From NCBI GenBank assembly GCA_046342195.1, contig JBKDQE010000013.1, positions 175,463 to 239,462 on the forward strand: a DNA stretch of 64,000 nt, given 5' to 3'. Within the stretch, counting starts at the first letter, position 1; every line of letters starts with the position of its first letter. The DNA comes from CANHBY01 sp046342195. Lineage in GTDB: Bacteria; Pseudomonadota; Gammaproteobacteria; Burkholderiales; Burkholderiaceae_C. Shown one piece after another: positions 26,414-35,055 of the stretch. The position numbers were made by a program, and so were the translations under genes. The notes under the pieces were generated by a model. That model was not told the DNA's origin. It saw only the letters and a list, made by a program, of their open reading frames with translations, and did no database searches.

Positions 26414-26440
26414 TTATCGGCCCATTCACAAAAAACTCAA
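26414..26440 (-). promoter_or_regulatory. Sigma-28 (FliA) type promoter for the second cheW-receptor unit
   Basis: On the minus strand TTGAGTTT is followed by an 11-nt spacer and GCCGATAA. The -10 half is an exact match to the sigma-28 consensus and the -35 half matches 6 of 8. It lies about 170 nt upstream of cheW. The rest of the roughly 400-nt gene-free stretch 26246-26646 holds only this promoter and the inverted-repeat element at 26534-26602. Confidence 0.75.
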
Positions 26441-26533
26441 GTTGCTCAACAAATTGTCTTTTTGAAAGAGCCTGGGTAGTCCGTAAAGAAAGGCACAGAT
26501 CGGGGCGCAATTCTTTGTTCTTCAAAATTCAAG

Positions 26534-26602
26534 GAACCTCTGCAAAACCTCTCGCAAGAATTGCATCCTTCCCCGGATAATCGATGGGTTTTGCAGAGGT
26601 TC
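26534..26602. repeat. Short MITE-like inverted-repeat element, copy 1
   Basis: A perfect 16-bp terminal inverted repeat (GAACCTCTGCAAAACC and its complement) bounds a 69-bp element with no coding capacity. Its left interior resembles the element at 28304-28465 (CTCG, then CCTT-CCCGGAT). It therefore looks like an internally deleted copy. The ends resemble insertion-sequence termini. Confidence 0.65.
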
Positions 26603-26646
26603 ATTCACTGACTGGGTTGGCCCTTGAAGATGCAATAATTTCTTTT

Positions 26647-27591
26647 TCAGGAATGATCACCCCAAGCCATCAGCACATCACGGCCGTTCACGCCAAGCCG
26701 AATTTTTTGCCCAACAGGAAAAGTGATCTTGGTTGCGCCATGCCCAAACGGCAGCCCGGTCAGAATGGGGGTGCGTGTCAGGCCGCGCAAATGGTTGACC
26801 ACAGAATGAAGGTTATAGCCGCCATCAAGCGGGGACTTTTTATAATCGGTAAAATCGCCCAGCAAAATCACTTTTTGATCGCTCAATACCCCGGCTTGGT
26901 GCAGTTGCAGCAGAGTACGCTCGATTCGGTAAGGGTGTTCATTGACGTCTTCAAGAAAAAGAACCCCCCCCTTTGTGATACGTCGGCTGGGCCAATGCGG
27001 GGTACCTAAAAGGGTGGCAACCATACACAGGTTGCCCCCCCAGAGAGTCCCCTGAGCCTCCAGGCCATCAAACACCGGGGCATTCTGAGGCTGACGACGC
27101 CTGGAACCTCCTTCGGTGAAACCGAGGGCCTCCAGTACGCCGCTCATGGCTTCCAAAAAACAGGCCTCAGTGATGTCATCGACTGTGTCAGCGCCAAAAT
27201 CTCCGCACGCCAATGGCCCTGCCCAAGTGATCACATGGGCCTTGCCATGAGCAAGTAAGCCCAGTTGCAATGCAGTCATGTCACTGTGCCCGACCCACCG
27301 CGTGCCACGCTCGATACTGCGCTCTATACGAGCCCAATCGATGCGATCAAGCAGGCGAGTGAGTCCGTAGCCGCCGCGAGTGGCCAATGCCACACTGGGT
27401 GCTTGGTCAGCCACCCGATGCAAAGCCAATAAACGAGTATCGTCATCGCCCGCGAAACGCTGATGACGGAGTTTGACTGCCTCGTCGAGAATAACCTCAA
27501 AACCGTGATCACGCAGGCGCCGAGCGGCCCGCTGAAGGGGTTGTGCCCCCAGCACAACTCCGCTGGGGCTGAAAAGAGTCAGAGATGTCAT
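26647..27591 (-). CDS. ldcA: LD-carboxypeptidase (peptidase family S66)
   Basis: The 314-residue product belongs to the S66 muramoyl-tetrapeptide carboxypeptidase family, which trims the terminal D-Ala from recycled tetrapeptides in the cytoplasm. The nucleophile is S103 in VGHSDMTALQLGL, preceded by the conserved ATRGGYGLTRLLDRIDW segment. The charge-relay Glu and His are expected in the C-terminal half (LEDVNEHPYRIERTL; LPFGHGATKITFPVG). The length is normal. It lies 50 nt downstream of tadA. Confidence 0.92.
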   Translation of the reverse strand: MTSLTLFSPSGVVLGAQPLQRAARRLRDHGFEVILDEAVKLRHQRFAGDDDTRLLALHRVADQAPSVALATRGGYGLTRLLDRIDWARIERSIERGTRWVGHSDMTALQLGLLAHGKAHVITWAGPLACGDFGADTVDDITEACFLEAMSGVLEALGFTEGGSRRRQPQNAPVFDGLEAQGTLWGGNLCMVATLLGTPHWPSRRITKGGVLFLEDVNEHPYRIERTLLQLHQAGVLSDQKVILLGDFTDYKKSPLDGGYNLHSVVNHLRGLTRTPILTGLPFGHGATKITFPVGQKIRLGVNGRDVLMAWGDHS

Positions 27592-27641
27592 GACGAGGAA
27601 TAGGGAAAATTTCAGATCACTGAGCTGATGAGCACTTCAGG

Positions 27642-28187
27642 TCAAGACCCGACCGCATGTGGTGGGTCACCGAAGGCTTGAATGGATTCGATATGCTTGG
27701 GTGGTTGACGTTGCTGCTTCAATGCCGCACGACGCCCGGCAAAAAAATCTCGTAAAAGATGGCCGCAAACTTCGCTGAGTACACCTCCGACGATCTGAGT
27801 ATGATGGTTCAGCTGCGTGTTATGGAACAAATTGATGACTGAGCCTGCTGCCCCTGTTTTGGGGTCTTGGGCTCCGAATACGACCCGCTTGATGCGGGCG
27901 TGCATCAAGGCCATGGCACACATAGGACAGGGTTCCAGCGTCACATACAATTCACACTCAGGCAAACGATAATTTGAAAGCAAGGTGGCGGCTTGGCGCA
28001 AGGCCACGATCTCGGCATGCGCTGTAGGGTCGCTTGCTGTGATCGAGCGGTTATAGCCCGTCGCAATTATTTCGCCCTGACGCATAATAACTGCGCCGAC
28101 TGGTACTTCGCCCATCAGCCTGGCTTGATGAGCCTGGTCAAGGGCAAGGCGCATGGCGCATTCATCAGCCAGTGAAGGAACAGTCAT
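27642..28187 (-). CDS. tadA: tRNA-specific adenosine deaminase TadA
   Basis: This 181-residue zinc deaminase converts the wobble adenosine of tRNA-Arg(ACG) to inosine. The zinc/catalytic motif is HAE (H57, E59 in PTAHAEIVAL) with PCPMC (C87, C90). The start at 28187 gives MTVPSLADECAMRLALDQAH; the longer frame to 28274 adds an unrelated leader. The C-terminal 30 residues are a basic extension. It precedes ldcA on the minus strand. Confidence 0.95.
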   Translation of the reverse strand: MTVPSLADECAMRLALDQAHQARLMGEVPVGAVIMRQGEIIATGYNRSITASDPTAHAEIVALRQAATLLSNYRLPECELYVTLEPCPMCAMALMHARIKRVVFGAQDPKTGAAGSVINLFHNTQLNHHTQIVGGVLSEVCGHLLRDFFAGRRAALKQQRQPPKHIESIQAFGDPPHAVGS

Positions 28188-28303
28188 GGTGGGCAAAATC
28201 AGTGATGCATACTTTCGATTGTGCCGTATTGCTGAGGCTTTCTGATAACGCATAAACTGAAGATTTAAAATCAATCATTTGACCCAGCTTCCCTTGAGGC
28301 CAA

Positions 28304-28465
28304 GGAACCTCTGCAAAACCCCTCGTGGATGAACGCGCCTTTCCCGGATGGGGGATGCCAGGCGGATGTTGCAGCCTGTCGCGGAGGCTACAGGCAAAAA
28401 AGCCAAGGCCGCAGACCTCATTCGGGAAAAGATGCGATCGCCGTGAGGGGTTTTGCAGAGGTTCC
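28304..28465. repeat. MITE-like inverted-repeat element, copy 2
   Basis: A perfect 21-bp terminal inverted repeat (left end GGAACCTCTGCAAAACCCCT) bounds a 162-bp element. No open frame of note is inside. The interior has short G/C-rich segments that could fold. The ends match the 69-bp element at 26534-26602. It lies in the intergenic region between tadA and a small membrane-protein gene that begins 32 nt further on. Confidence 0.7.
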
Positions 28466-28496
28466 CTAAGTTTTTCGTTTTGAATTGAGCAAATCC

Positions 28497-28871
28497 ATGA
28501 AACCTCTCTCTCGTCGCTTTCTTGTTGGGCTCTCGCTTCTGCTGACCATGCTTATTTTGATGCCTGTGATTTATATCTGGGCCGTTTTTCAATGGAGCTA
28601 CTCAGATGGCGAGCGTGCAGGCTACATTCAAAAGTTTTCCCGCAAAGGCTGGATTTGCAAAACTTGGGAGGGAGAGATTGCCATGGTGGTAGTGCCCGGA
28701 ACCCGGTCTGACAAATTCGAGTTCACGGTTCGAGATGATTCTGTGGCTGAGCAAATCAACCGCACCATCGGCAAGCGCGTGGTGCTGGTTTATGAACAGC
28801 ACCGCGGCCTACCCACCTCATGTTTTGGTGACACTGAATATTTTGTAACCCAAGTGAAGGTATTGGAGTAA
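28497..28871 (+). CDS. Small inner-membrane protein of unknown function
   Basis: This is a 124-residue protein with one N-terminal membrane helix (about residues 8-30, FLVGLSLLLTMLILMPVIYI). A soluble domain of about 90 residues follows, containing WSYSDGERAGYIQKFSRKG, KTWEGEIAM and YEQHRGLPTSCFGDTEYFV. It looks like a conserved hypothetical protein of Burkholderiales, but I cannot assign a function. Two cysteines (in WICKTW and PTSCFG) face the non-cytoplasmic side if the N-terminus is inside. The ATG at 28497 is preferred over a TTG at 28485. It stands alone just after the 162-bp repeat element. Confidence 0.85.
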   Translation: MKPLSRRFLVGLSLLLTMLILMPVIYIWAVFQWSYSDGERAGYIQKFSRKGWICKTWEGEIAMVVVPGTRSDKFEFTVRDDSVAEQINRTIGKRVVLVYEQHRGLPTSCFGDTEYFVTQVKVLE

Positions 28872-28991
28872 CGGCAGAACAGGCCTCGGCAACAGAGTAT
28901 TCAGCCAGCCAATACCGAAGCCTGATGAGGCTGCCTGATTTTAGAGATTGATCTCTCCTCGCTGGGCTTGATTCTCGCTTTTTGATGCTCC

Positions 28992-29015
28992 AGGGCCTGT
29001 TAACACTAAAGATGC
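28992..29015 (+). repeat. 24-nt dispersed intergenic repeat, copy 2
   Basis: The sequence starts AGGGCCTGTTAACACT and ends AAAGATGC, matching the copies at 23712-23735 and 42511-42534. It lies 45 nt upstream of the nadE start codon, so it could contribute to that leader region or be a relic of an insertion-sequence end. Confidence 0.6.
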
Positions 29016-29060
29016 AACGTTTCTGGCTTATCTTCGTCAAGTGTTTCAAACCGGGAGCCC

Positions 29061-30764
29061 ATGATGCTCAAACTAACTCTCGCCCAACTGAACTTCACGG
29101 TTGGTGACATTGAAGGCAACATTCGCCAAATGTGCGAAGCCGCTCAGCAGGCCCTGAGGGATGGCTCCGGGATGATTGTTTTTCCGGAGCTGGCCCTGAC
29201 CGGCTACTACCCGGGTGACCTCCTCGACGACCCTGCCTTTCAGGTACGCATTCGCGAGGGCTTGGAGGCCCTGCAGCAAGCCTCAAGGCAATGCTCGCAG
29301 CTCGTTTGGGTGGTTGGAAGCCCCCTGTTTCGGGAGGGGCCGGGCAAGGCCCTCAGTAATGGCTTGCTGGCCCTGCAAGGCGGCGAGGTGCTGCGAGCTT
29401 ATGCCAAACAACTTTTGCCGACCTACAATATTTTCGATGAACGTCGTCATTTTGAGCCGGGCCACGATCCAGCACCCGTGCTTAAAGTGGGCAACACCCG
29501 GATCGGTTTTCTCATTTGCGAAGATGGCTGGAACGACAATGGCCAAGACTACGAAATCAACCCCTTCCGGCAGCTTCACGATGCCGCACCCGACCTGGTG
29601 GTGGCCATCAATGCCAGCCCATCCAACATTGACAAACGGGAATCGCGCCACCAGGTATTTGCCCAAGCCAGCCATCGCTACAACCTGCCTTTGTTGTATG
29701 TCAACCAAGTTGGTGGGCAAGACCAAATCGTCTTTGATGGATTGTCGTTCGCAGTAGAGCCTGAAGCTGGCATCGTCTTTGAAGCCCAAGGCTTTGTGGA
29801 GGAGGTCACGACCCTGGGCTTCCATGACGGCCGATTCTTGACGCTACAAGGTGGGCCGCTGGCGCTTGTCAGCCAGGCCGGCCTGAGCAGAATGGCGTTT
29901 TATCAGGCCCAGATTGTGCTGGGCCTGAAAGACTATGCCCGTCGGTGCGGTTTTCGACGGGCCGTGGTGGGGTCATCGGGCGGCATTGACAGTGCCCTGA
30001 CCCTGGCACTTGCGGCACAGGCATTGGGGCCAGACCAGGTCACCGCCGTGACCATGCCCTCGTATTATTCGTCGGCGGGCTCTGTTGATGACTCGATCAG
30101 CCTCTGCAAAAACCTGGGCATCAAACTGTTCACCCACCCGATTGCTGCAACGGTTGAAGCCTATGCTCGCCAGTTTCAAGCCACCTATGGTCAAGCCTTG
30201 CAAGGGCTGGCCCTCGAAAACCTTCAGGCCCGTATTCGGGGCACTGTGCTGATGGAGCATTCGAACACCTTCGGTGATTTGCTCTTGACCACGGGCAACA
30301 AATCTGAAATTGCGGTGGGCTATTGCACCTTGTATGGTGACACCAACGGTGGTTTGGGCCTCATTGGGGATTTGTACAAAACCGAGGTGTTTGAACTTTC
30401 ACGCCATGTGAACCGCACCGCCGGACGTGATTTGATCCCGCAGGCGATCATCGACAAGGAACCCTCTGCCGAACTGGCCCCCAACCAAAAAGACACCGAC
30501 AGCCTGCCTCCCTACCCAGTGCTCGATGAAATACTCAAGTACCTCATTGAGGGCGATCGGCTGAGCCTGATTGAATTCAATCAAGCCCGAGCTTTCGTGG
30601 AAGATCTACAAACGCAAACCGAAGGCCGCACACTGATCGAACGGATTCGGCGCATGGTGGCACGCAATGAATACAAGCGCCGTCAGGCGCCGCCGATTAT
30701 CCGGGTTCGGGCCCGCGCCTTTGGCTCAGGGCGGCAAATGCCCATTGCCGCTCATTACCTTTGA
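29061..30764 (+). CDS. nadE: Glutamine-dependent NAD(+) synthetase
   Basis: This 567-residue enzyme makes NAD from deamido-NAD, ATP and glutamine. The N-terminal nitrilase-type glutaminase domain has the E43-K116-C153 triad (VFPELALTGYY, KQLLPTYN, LICEDGW). The C-terminal synthetase domain has the ATP pyrophosphatase P-loop VVGSSGGIDSALTLALA near residue 310. Length and domain order match the bacterial long form. The start could be the ATG at 29061 or the next codon. The gene stands alone, with a convergent tonB-like gene downstream. Confidence 0.97.
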   Translation: MMLKLTLAQLNFTVGDIEGNIRQMCEAAQQALRDGSGMIVFPELALTGYYPGDLLDDPAFQVRIREGLEALQQASRQCSQLVWVVGSPLFREGPGKALSNGLLALQGGEVLRAYAKQLLPTYNIFDERRHFEPGHDPAPVLKVGNTRIGFLICEDGWNDNGQDYEINPFRQLHDAAPDLVVAINASPSNIDKRESRHQVFAQASHRYNLPLLYVNQVGGQDQIVFDGLSFAVEPEAGIVFEAQGFVEEVTTLGFHDGRFLTLQGGPLALVSQAGLSRMAFYQAQIVLGLKDYARRCGFRRAVVGSSGGIDSALTLALAAQALGPDQVTAVTMPSYYSSAGSVDDSISLCKNLGIKLFTHPIAATVEAYARQFQATYGQALQGLALENLQARIRGTVLMEHSNTFGDLLLTTGNKSEIAVGYCTLYGDTNGGLGLIGDLYKTEVFELSRHVNRTAGRDLIPQAIIDKEPSAELAPNQKDTDSLPPYPVLDEILKYLIEGDRLSLIEFNQARAFVEDLQTQTEGRTLIERIRRMVARNEYKRRQAPPIIRVRARAFGSGRQMPIAAHYL

Positions 30765-30843
30765 GATTCTTGTCTTGATTGGAGCCTGTCTGGAAAGTCG
30801 TTGTCGGGCAGGTTTTGCAGGGGCGACTCAATTATTTGGAAAA

Positions 30844-31557
30844 CTATGGGTTCAAGCGAAATACCACAGGAATAGAAACCCAATCAGCGATGGCCACCTC
30901 AGCTCGACGGGCAGGATCAAAATTCCAGCGGGAAACTGCGTCTATGGCAGCCTGATCGAGGCGGGGAAAGCCACTGCTGACCTGAAGTTCAATGCGTTCG
31001 GGGGCCCCCCTTGCACTGACCAATACCCTCAGCAACACACGCCCTTCTTCGCCCAGCCTGCGAGACATCATGGGGTATGACGCTTTGGGATTATTGAGAT
31101 GACTCGCTTGATAGCGTGCTGATAAAAACGGCTGCCCAAAAGCTTCTGGGTGCGCCATTGGGTCCGTCGATTCAATTGAATCGTGTTTCGGTGACAAGGA
31201 TGACTCAAGGGCTTGCTGAAGAGGCTCAACCGCAAGGTGTTGAGGGGCCGGTTCGGTGCTGCTTGGCTGAGACTGATGGCCGCTGATCATTGGCTGGGCC
31301 ATCGCCGGAGCCCGATAGGGCGAACGTTTTGCCCGCCCCCCATTCAAGTCGGAAGCCCTCGCACGAGGCTCAACAGCCGGAGGTGGCTGGTGGAAGGTTG
31401 GGCTTAAATTCACGATCGAGGCTTGTAAGGGCTGCCAAACCGAAGGCTTGGAAGCAGAATGCGCCCAAGATATCAAAGCATAAAAAACCCCCACATGGAT
31501 GCAGCACGAGGTCAATGAGGCAGCCATCAAAGCTTGGCGAGTTTGAAAAATACCCAT
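30844..31557 (-). CDS. TonB-family energy transducer
   Basis: The 237-residue product has an N-terminal membrane anchor (about residues 10-30), a Pro/Ser/Gln-rich periplasmic spacer (about residues 45-150), and a C-terminal TonB domain: YPMMSRRLGEEGRVLLRVLV, then AIDAVSRWNFDPARRA. Such proteins couple the proton-motive force to outer-membrane receptors through ExbB and ExbD. No exbB, exbD or TonB-dependent receptor is nearby. The ATG at 31557 is preferred over a TTG at 31578. It lies 33 nt downstream of the addA-like gene on the same strand and could be read from that transcript. Confidence 0.9.
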   Translation of the reverse strand: MGIFQTRQALMAASLTSCCIHVGVFYALISWAHSASKPSVWQPLQASIVNLSPTFHQPPPAVEPRARASDLNGGRAKRSPYRAPAMAQPMISGHQSQPSSTEPAPQHLAVEPLQQALESSLSPKHDSIESTDPMAHPEAFGQPFLSARYQASHLNNPKASYPMMSRRLGEEGRVLLRVLVSARGAPERIELQVSSGFPRLDQAAIDAVSRWNFDPARRAEVAIADWVSIPVVFRLNP

Positions 31558-31590
31558 GAACAATTCAGATGATTTCAATAAAAACAGGCT

Positions 31591-34500
31591 TCAAGACCGA
31601 TTTTGATACTCTACCTCAACCAACTGACCCAAGCCCGTGATGAAAGCACAGCGCACATGATCTTCTGGTTGGGCTTGAGCGATTGCGGCCGCGTAGGCCA
31701 GCAACTGCCTCTGGTAGCCCGGCAGTGTTTGAGGTGTTTCATGGAGTTTGTAGTCAAGAACCCACCAACACAGACGCCCTTCGGACTGCCTCTGAGCAAC
31801 CACCCGGTCGATGCGCTGAACACGCCCCTCCACGGTGATAGAAACTTCATTGCCGGCCCACTCGAGATGCTTCTTGTCAAAAAAAGGCGCGCAAGTGGGG
31901 CTGCTTAAAATGCATTGAACATGGTTTAAAACCAATGTTGCATCAACGACATACCGTTCTGCGGCGGATTGAACCATAAGGCCTGGGTCTTCGGCAGCCT
32001 CCGATTGAGTGGCCCATTGCAACACCAGATGCACCGCCTGCCCCAATTGTGAGGCCTCAGAATTCACCACCTCGGATGATTCATTCAAAGGCATATCAAG
32101 ATCTGGCTCATGGGCCAAATTCGGGCTTGGCAGAAGCATCGGCCCGGCAGAATCCGATCGAAGCACCGGCAAAGCCCATATACGTGACGGAGCATCTGCT
32201 GCCCCAGCCTGCACCAAGCTTTCGGAACAAGCTGGCTCGCAGAAGGTACACACCGCACTGACACGCTGCCACCAGGTCGATACATTGGCTCCATCCACAG
32301 CCGTGCGCTTCTTGCGCCCATGCGCACTCACAACCAGACATTCCTTGGCGCGGGTCATGGCGACATACAAGCCATTCAGCTCTTCCCGTTGGCGAGCGGC
32401 CTGTTCCTGATCCATCAGAAACTGAAGGGAAGGCGGGCAATTTTTTTCTGAATAAATAAAGGCACAGGTGCGGGGCGCTTCAGAGTCTATCGGCCAGTCG
32501 ACCAATAAGCTGGGATGGTTGTTCCCCTGATCTGAGGGATGGGTATCCATCAAAAAAACCACTTCAGCTTCCAGGCCCTTGGCCGCATGAACCGTCAAGA
32601 GTTGCACTGCATCCGCAGAACTCGATGACCGCAATGGCATAGCCTGGCGCTTCAAAGATCGTACCAGGTTGTAGAGAGTGGCATACCGTGCCCCATTGAG
32701 CAAGAGAGATTGGCCCAGCAGGCTTGTCAAGGCATCCTTGGCAAGAACGCGCTGATGGAGCGGGGCTGCAGCCAACATGCGCTCAAAAATGTCACCTTGA
32801 TGAAAAATATGGTCGAGAAGATCGTGGGGCGTGAGCTGGCGAGCCAAGGGGCGCCAAGCCAGCAAATGGGTACGGGCCCGGTGCAAAGCCGGGCTGATCT
32901 CGGCTTCAGAAAAGCTTTCCAGAGCCATCCACCATGACACCCTGCCCGGTGATGAAGAGGCCCCCTCCTCCCCTTGGCTGCGTAACACACTCACCCGCTG
33001 CGCAATTTGAATAAGATCTGCGTCAGAGGTTGCAAAAATCGGGCTTTTCAGGGCACGAGCCAAGGACAGATGATGCCGGGAAGACGCCAAAAAATCCAAC
33101 AAGGCCACCACATCTTGAACTTCTGGGGAGTCCATCAAGGTCATAGACTCGGGGGCGGCAAACGGAATGCCCAGCGCGTGAAGTTCGTGGCCCAAAATTC
33201 GCAGGGACTCGCGCTTGCGGGCCAGTACATAAATATCGCCGGGGCTCAATGCCTTGCCGCTTCGGGGATGCCTGGCCCTATGGCCCAGCACAGCAGCCAT
33301 AGCACGTGCAAGCTGCCGCGCCTCTTGTTGTCGACGATCTTCACGCTCTTCTTCACGAGGCGTTGTGAGAGAGTCGCGCCAATGTAAAAGGCTGGAGGCT
33401 GACAGATGAGCATCAGATGTCTCGTCAGTAGCGCCCTGTAGCGTCAAGTCTGAAGCTTCGGCCTCCATTTCAACCATCGGCAAAGCCCATAAAGACGCAG
33501 GCCAGGGGGTGGGGGGGTTGTCAAGCCGAGGCAACGCGGTGGTGTGCTGGCGAAAGCCATGAAACTGCCCGGCTGCTTGCGCGGAATCAAAAACACGATT
33601 TACCGCCTCCAGCACTTGTGGTGCATTGCGTCGGGTGTGATCACATGCCAAAAAGGCACCACCGAGGCCCTGTTGAACATAAACCCTCGCCGCTTCGAAA
33701 ACACGGGGATCAGCACGGCGGAAACGGTAAATGCTTTGCTTGGGGTCACCGACAATAAAAACGTTTAAAGGCGCCTTCCCACTGAAGCCGCCCCCAGAAC
33801 CCGCATAGCTGCTTAACCAGGAGTAAAGAGCATGCCACTGCAAGGGGCTGGTGTCTTGAAACTCATCGATCAAGACATGCCGTATACGGGTATCCAGCCG
33901 CTCTTGGATCCAACCGGTCAAAGCACTGTCTCGCAACAAAGCCAAAGCACATCGCTCCAGATCGGACATGTCAGCCAAGCCATTTTCACGCTTATAGCCC
34001 ATGTATTCCTTGATCAGCGCCAAAGACAGGCGAGCCATGCGCTGATGCTCTTCATGGCTTTCACGTTGCTGCGCGGCTTGAGTAATTTGCACGATAAGCT
34101 CTGCCAGTTGCTCTGAGGGCGAAAACCCGAGCAATATTTTTTTAAGCCCTCCTTTTTGGATGAATAGTTGCCGCTTGATGGCCTCAAAAACCTTCCTTTC
34201 GTCAGGCAGTTTCAGAGCCTCCTCTATTGCGTCACACATTTTTTGCAAGGTTTGGTGACGGCTTTGACGCAATGGCTCAAGTAGCTCGTCCAGGAGCCCT
34301 CGAAATAAAGGGTCATGTATGGCCAAGTAAGGGTTGGCAGTGTGCGGCCAAGTGCCCAGGCTTTCAGGCACACTCATCTGTAAAACGCCTTTTTTTTCAG
34401 CCGACTCGATTTCAAGGCGCTTGGCCAAAGAAATCTTCAACCATTCAATCGTGGAGAATCTTCCACGCAATCGCACCTGGGCTTGAAAATCTGCTTTTAG

Positions 34501-35055
34501 TCCGTCTTCAGTCACCAGCCTGGAATAAAAGCGATGAAAAATTTCATCCGTATGGCCATCGATTTCCTCCAGCAATTGCATATTCGGGCTGAGCTGCAAT
34601 TCATCAAGCATCTCTAAGGGGGCGCAACGAAGCAGCTGAGAAAACCAGGCATGAAAGGTGCGAATTTCAACCGAACGACCCCCTCGGAGCATGGTTTCGT
34701 GAAGTTCACCCAGTGCCGCTTGAGCCGCTTCAGCCTGAGGGTGGCTCATGCCGCGCTCACAAAGCACTTGAATGCGCGTTTCATCAGAGGCCCGGTCAGT
34801 TTGCCAATCACTCAGCCATTGCATCAATCGATCACGCATTTCACCCGCGGCTTTGCGAGTGAATGTGATGGCCAAAATTTCCTGAGGCCGAGCACCTTGC
34901 AATAAAGCTCGAACCATCCGAGACACCAGCATCCAGGTCTTGCCGGCACCGGCGCAGGCTTCAACCACGACACTGCGCTGAGGGTCACAAGCCGTGTTGT
35001 AAAAAGCGTCGGCAGACACCGACCGGCCATCACACTGATAAGCTGCTGAATTCAT
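31591..35055 (-). CDS. addA: AddA-type UvrD/RecB-family helicase-nuclease
   Basis: This 1154-residue subunit processes double-strand breaks with AddB. The Walker A motif is at residues 35-40 (EACAGAGKTWMLVSRM), and further superfamily 1 motifs include ITFTRKAAGEMRDRL, VLIDEFQDTSPLQW and VGDPKQSIYRFRRAD. The C-terminal RecB-like nuclease has D1101-Y-K1103 in WVLDYKLHETP followed by YQRQLLAYAAAI. The start at 35055 overlaps the addB stop codon by 4 nt (ATGA), showing translational coupling. A longer frame to 35127 lies inside addB and is rejected. The product could be described as RecB-like, but the AddB partner favours AddAB. Confidence 0.88.
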   Translation of the reverse strand: MNSAAYQCDGRSVSADAFYNTACDPQRSVVVEACAGAGKTWMLVSRMVRALLQGARPQEILAITFTRKAAGEMRDRLMQWLSDWQTDRASDETRIQVLCERGMSHPQAEAAQAALGELHETMLRGGRSVEIRTFHAWFSQLLRCAPLEMLDELQLSPNMQLLEEIDGHTDEIFHRFYSRLVTEDGLKADFQAQVRLRGRFSTIEWLKISLAKRLEIESAEKKGVLQMSVPESLGTWPHTANPYLAIHDPLFRGLLDELLEPLRQSRHQTLQKMCDAIEEALKLPDERKVFEAIKRQLFIQKGGLKKILLGFSPSEQLAELIVQITQAAQQRESHEEHQRMARLSLALIKEYMGYKRENGLADMSDLERCALALLRDSALTGWIQERLDTRIRHVLIDEFQDTSPLQWHALYSWLSSYAGSGGGFSGKAPLNVFIVGDPKQSIYRFRRADPRVFEAARVYVQQGLGGAFLACDHTRRNAPQVLEAVNRVFDSAQAAGQFHGFRQHTTALPRLDNPPTPWPASLWALPMVEMEAEASDLTLQGATDETSDAHLSASSLLHWRDSLTTPREEEREDRRQQEARQLARAMAAVLGHRARHPRSGKALSPGDIYVLARKRESLRILGHELHALGIPFAAPESMTLMDSPEVQDVVALLDFLASSRHHLSLARALKSPIFATSDADLIQIAQRVSVLRSQGEEGASSSPGRVSWWMALESFSEAEISPALHRARTHLLAWRPLARQLTPHDLLDHIFHQGDIFERMLAAAPLHQRVLAKDALTSLLGQSLLLNGARYATLYNLVRSLKRQAMPLRSSSSADAVQLLTVHAAKGLEAEVVFLMDTHPSDQGNNHPSLLVDWPIDSEAPRTCAFIYSEKNCPPSLQFLMDQEQAARQREELNGLYVAMTRAKECLVVSAHGRKKRTAVDGANVSTWWQRVSAVCTFCEPACSESLVQAGAADAPSRIWALPVLRSDSAGPMLLPSPNLAHEPDLDMPLNESSEVVNSEASQLGQAVHLVLQWATQSEAAEDPGLMVQSAAERYVVDATLVLNHVQCILSSPTCAPFFDKKHLEWAGNEVSITVEGRVQRIDRVVAQRQSEGRLCWWVLDYKLHETPQTLPGYQRQLLAYAAAIAQAQPEDHVRCAFITGLGQLVEVEYQNRS

